Of a stretch of 56,517 nucleotides of DNA, positions 54,861 to 56,517 are shown in pieces. The notes beneath the pieces were generated by a model. It saw only the letters and a program-made list of their open reading frames with translations. It was not told the origin of the DNA and searched no databases. The translations under genes and the position numbers were made by a program. The DNA is from Bacteroidales bacterium (GTDB lineage Bacteria > Bacteroidota > Bacteroidia > Bacteroidales > UBA932), in the NCBI GenBank assembly GCA_029010575.1, contig JAQXKS010000006.1:1-56517 (forward strand). Reading direction: 5' to 3'. The first letter of the stretch is position 1, and every line of letters begins with the position of its first letter.

Positions 54861-56255
54861 CTAATTGGCCATTTCAGCCTCAACAGCTTCGGTTGTATGA
54901 GGAAGACGCTTGCTACCGAGCAATCTGCATCCTGTTTCAGTAATCAGAATGTCATCTTCGATTCTGATACCGCCGAAGTTATAATACTTTTCTTCAAGCA
55001 GAGGGAAATTGATGAATCGTGTATTGATTCCTTCGTTTTTCCATTTTTCGATAAGTGCCGGAATGAAATAGAGACCCGGTTCGTCGGTAATTACATGTCC
55101 GGGTTCGAGCATCTTACCCATACGGAGGGAGCCGAGTCCGAACTGTGTAGAACGCTTGTAGGTGTCATCGTATCCGACATAATTTTCGCCCAAATCCTCC
55201 ATATCATGAACATCAAGTCCCATATTGTGTCCCAGACCGTGAGGCATAAAGAGAGCGTGAGCACCTTCAGCTACGATTTCATCAACATCTCCCTTGAGGA
55301 TACCCACATTTACCAATCCTTGGGCAATCAGACGCGACATCTTCAGATGAACATCTGTGTATGTAATACCTGGACGTGATATTGAAATTACAAGGTCATT
55401 AGCTGCAGAGACGATATCATATATCTCCTTCTGCTGAGTGGTGAATTTTCCTGAAGAGGGAATAGTTCTGGTAAAATCTGAACAGTAGTTTGAATTGGTT
55501 TCAGCACCCGCATCTATTACCAGAAGACGACCTTCCGTCAGATACTGATGATGGGAATGGTTATGGAGAGTCTCTCCGTTCTGCGAAAGAATTATGGGGA
55601 ATGAAGGCATCAGACCTTGCGAAATTGCTATTCCCTCCATTATTCCGACAAGTTCCTGTTCAAGAACTCCGAGTTTTGCCATCTTCATGGCTGTATAGTG
55701 CATTGCATATCCGATATCGCAAGCCTTGTCGATTTCTGCGATTTCGCATGTCTGTTTCACAAGACGGAGCGATACTACAGCCTTGATAAACTCTACAGAA
55801 GCACCCGCCTTCATATCATCAAATCCGATTCCAAGCATCTTGTGAAGCTGGATCATGTTATGGTATCGGTAAGGGGGCAGATAATGAACCTTTCTTCCCT
55901 GACTGAGCGCCTTTGCAACATACTCTGAAAGTTCAGACAGAGGAAGACTCTTTGCCACGCCGACAGAAGCAGCCTTGTCCCTGATGAAGGGCTGGGGACC
56001 CATCCAGATGATATCATCGATATCGACATCGTTTCCAAAAATTATCTCTTCATCAGAATCCAAGTCGATAATAGCAGCAAGATCGGGATCGGTGAGTCCG
56101 AAGAAATAATTAAAGGTACTATCCTGACGATATCTGTAGGTGTTTCCGGGATAATTCACTGAAGCTTCTGAAGTTCCCAGGAAGAGGAGTATACCGTTGC
56201 TCACTTTTGATTTTAGAGCAGCTCTTCTTTGTACATAAATCTCTTTTTCAAACAT
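54861..56255 (-). CDS. pepP: Xaa-Pro aminopeptidase (aminopeptidase P)
   Basis: Releases an N-terminal residue preceding proline. The 464 residues show an N-terminal domain and a pita-bread metallopeptidase domain with the ligands Asp (LVIDAGAETNSNYCSDFTRT, two Asp), His (MPHGLGHNMGLDVHD), Glu (DEPGLYFIP) and a final Glu in GGIRIEDDILIT. It has its own -7 element and leads the DUF456 and DUF4294 genes. Confidence 0.95.
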   Translation of the reverse strand: MFEKEIYVQRRAALKSKVSNGILLFLGTSEASVNYPGNTYRYRQDSTFNYFFGLTDPDLAAIIDLDSDEEIIFGNDVDIDDIIWMGPQPFIRDKAASVGVAKSLPLSELSEYVAKALSQGRKVHYLPPYRYHNMIQLHKMLGIGFDDMKAGASVEFIKAVVSLRLVKQTCEIAEIDKACDIGYAMHYTAMKMAKLGVLEQELVGIMEGIAISQGLMPSFPIILSQNGETLHNHSHHQYLTEGRLLVIDAGAETNSNYCSDFTRTIPSSGKFTTQQKEIYDIVSAANDLVISISRPGITYTDVHLKMSRLIAQGLVNVGILKGDVDEIVAEGAHALFMPHGLGHNMGLDVHDMEDLGENYVGYDDTYKRSTQFGLGSLRMGKMLEPGHVITDEPGLYFIPALIEKWKNEGINTRFINFPLLEEKYYNFGGIRIEDDILITETGCRLLGSKRLPHTTEAVEAEMAN

Positions 56256-56289
56256 AGTATGAATAGTTAAATAATTATCAATATCTCTA

Positions 56290-56297
56290 CAAAGGTA
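56290..56297 (-). promoter_or_regulatory. -7 element of the pepP operon
   Basis: The minus strand reads TACCTTTG, 34 bases before the pepP ATG. The -33 region falls inside the terminator of the upstream gene and shows no TTTG. Confidence 0.45.
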
Positions 56298-56299
56298 AG

Positions 56300-56330
56300 A
56301 AAAAAAAGCGACCCCGTTGTTTGGGGTCGC
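56300..56330 (-). terminator. Terminator of the transporter gene
   Basis: A perfect 8-bp stem GCGACCCC/GGGGTCGC (56308-56315 with 56323-56330), a 7-base loop, then eight T on the minus strand. It directly abuts the pepP promoter. Confidence 0.85.
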
Positions 56331-56357
56331 CCTTTATGTATAGATTATTTTTCCTGA

Positions 56358-56517
56358 CTACTTGGTTGCATTTTCCAGACGTTTCATCATGACAAACATA
56401 AAGATTGCAGAGATGAGACAGAGTACGAGGAATACAGACCATACGACTGTGAGGTTGAGACCGCCCCAGAGGAAGCCTCCTACTGATACTAGCATGTTAC
56501 CGATAGCTGTAGCCACG
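56358..56517 (-). CDS. C-terminal end of a membrane transporter, probably peptide MFS (POT) family
   Basis: Reading back from the stop at 56358, 52 residues are open to the window edge. They contain ATAIGNMLVSVGGFLWGG, a hydrophobic helix (VVWSVFLVLCLISAIFMFVM) and the short tail KRLENATK. The pattern recalls the last helices of proton-dependent peptide transporters of Bacteroidota, but other major-facilitator proteins are possible. Confidence 0.5.
   Translation of the reverse strand, partial: VATAIGNMLVSVGGFLWGGLNLTVVWSVFLVLCLISAIFMFVMMKRLENATK

Noticed and set aside
1-56517. CRISPR arrays, rRNA genes or prophage
   Set aside because: No regularly spaced repeats, rRNA signatures or phage structural genes were seen on either strand.

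Overview
The window looks like a chromosomal segment of a member of the Bacteroidota, most likely the Bacteroidales. Four things point there. First, promoters of the form TTTG-N19-TAnnTTTG recur in front of genes. Second, the gene content is lineage-typical: GSCFA, DUF4294 and DUF5723 proteins, an SDR-type threonine dehydrogenase, a tRNA-guanine transglycosylase without the usual zinc cysteines, and an Rnf complex with RseC. Third, lipoboxes and outer-membrane proteins are frequent. Fourth, the spc/alpha ribosomal operon has the bacterial order. Most of the window is core housekeeping DNA. I found no phage, no intact insertion sequence and no CRISPR array.

Layout. Positions 1-3783 hold cysS (cut by the window edge), a short SSB, a small zinc-ribbon gene and glmS. 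Positions 3870-7030 hold a membrane-anchored PHP-domain protein, glyA and a TrmH-family methyltransferase. From 27937 back to 7017 about 20 closely packed minus-strand genes follow one another: threonine dehydrogenase, tgt, an LptF/LptG permease, alaS, an LptG-type permease fused in frame to methionyl-tRNA formyltransferase, thiamine diphosphokinase, two M23 peptidases in tandem, a MerR regulator, a Nif3-like protein, a coiled-coil zinc-ribbon protein, dnaB, a DUF3108 protein, rseC, rnfBCDGEA and a TPR protein. A terminator-like hairpin just upstream of dnaB probably splits this array. Positions 28038-31018 hold a GSCFA protein, a Gate-domain membrane protein and a porin-like protein. Positions 31135-41656 hold the complete spc and alpha ribosomal operons, from rplP to rplQ, with secY, map, infA and rpoA.

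The ribosomal cluster starts abruptly at rplP, behind a textbook Bacteroidota promoter. The usual upstream half (rpsJ to rpsC) is absent. In its place is a 0.7 kb stretch without a convincing gene, then an AAA/DUF4143 ATPase behind a 12-bp inverted repeat, then a tRNA-Leu(UAA). Positions 44080-50251 hold a six-gene ABC-2/HlyD/TolC export operon. Positions 50384-53494 hold an unrecognised lipoprotein and a DUF5723 outer-membrane protein behind a strong promoter. Positions 53657-56517 hold DUF4294, DUF456, aminopeptidase P and the 3' end of a transporter gene.

The observations most worth following are the LptG-Fmt fusion, the split ribosomal operon with its private promoter and leader, the ATPase gene with a probable operator, the lipoprotein/DUF5723 pair, a foldable intergenic segment at 53516-53614, and Shine-Dalgarno motifs in front of several internal operon genes in a phylum that mostly does without them. 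All functional calls rest on reading the sequence and on knowledge of the families; no database search was run.
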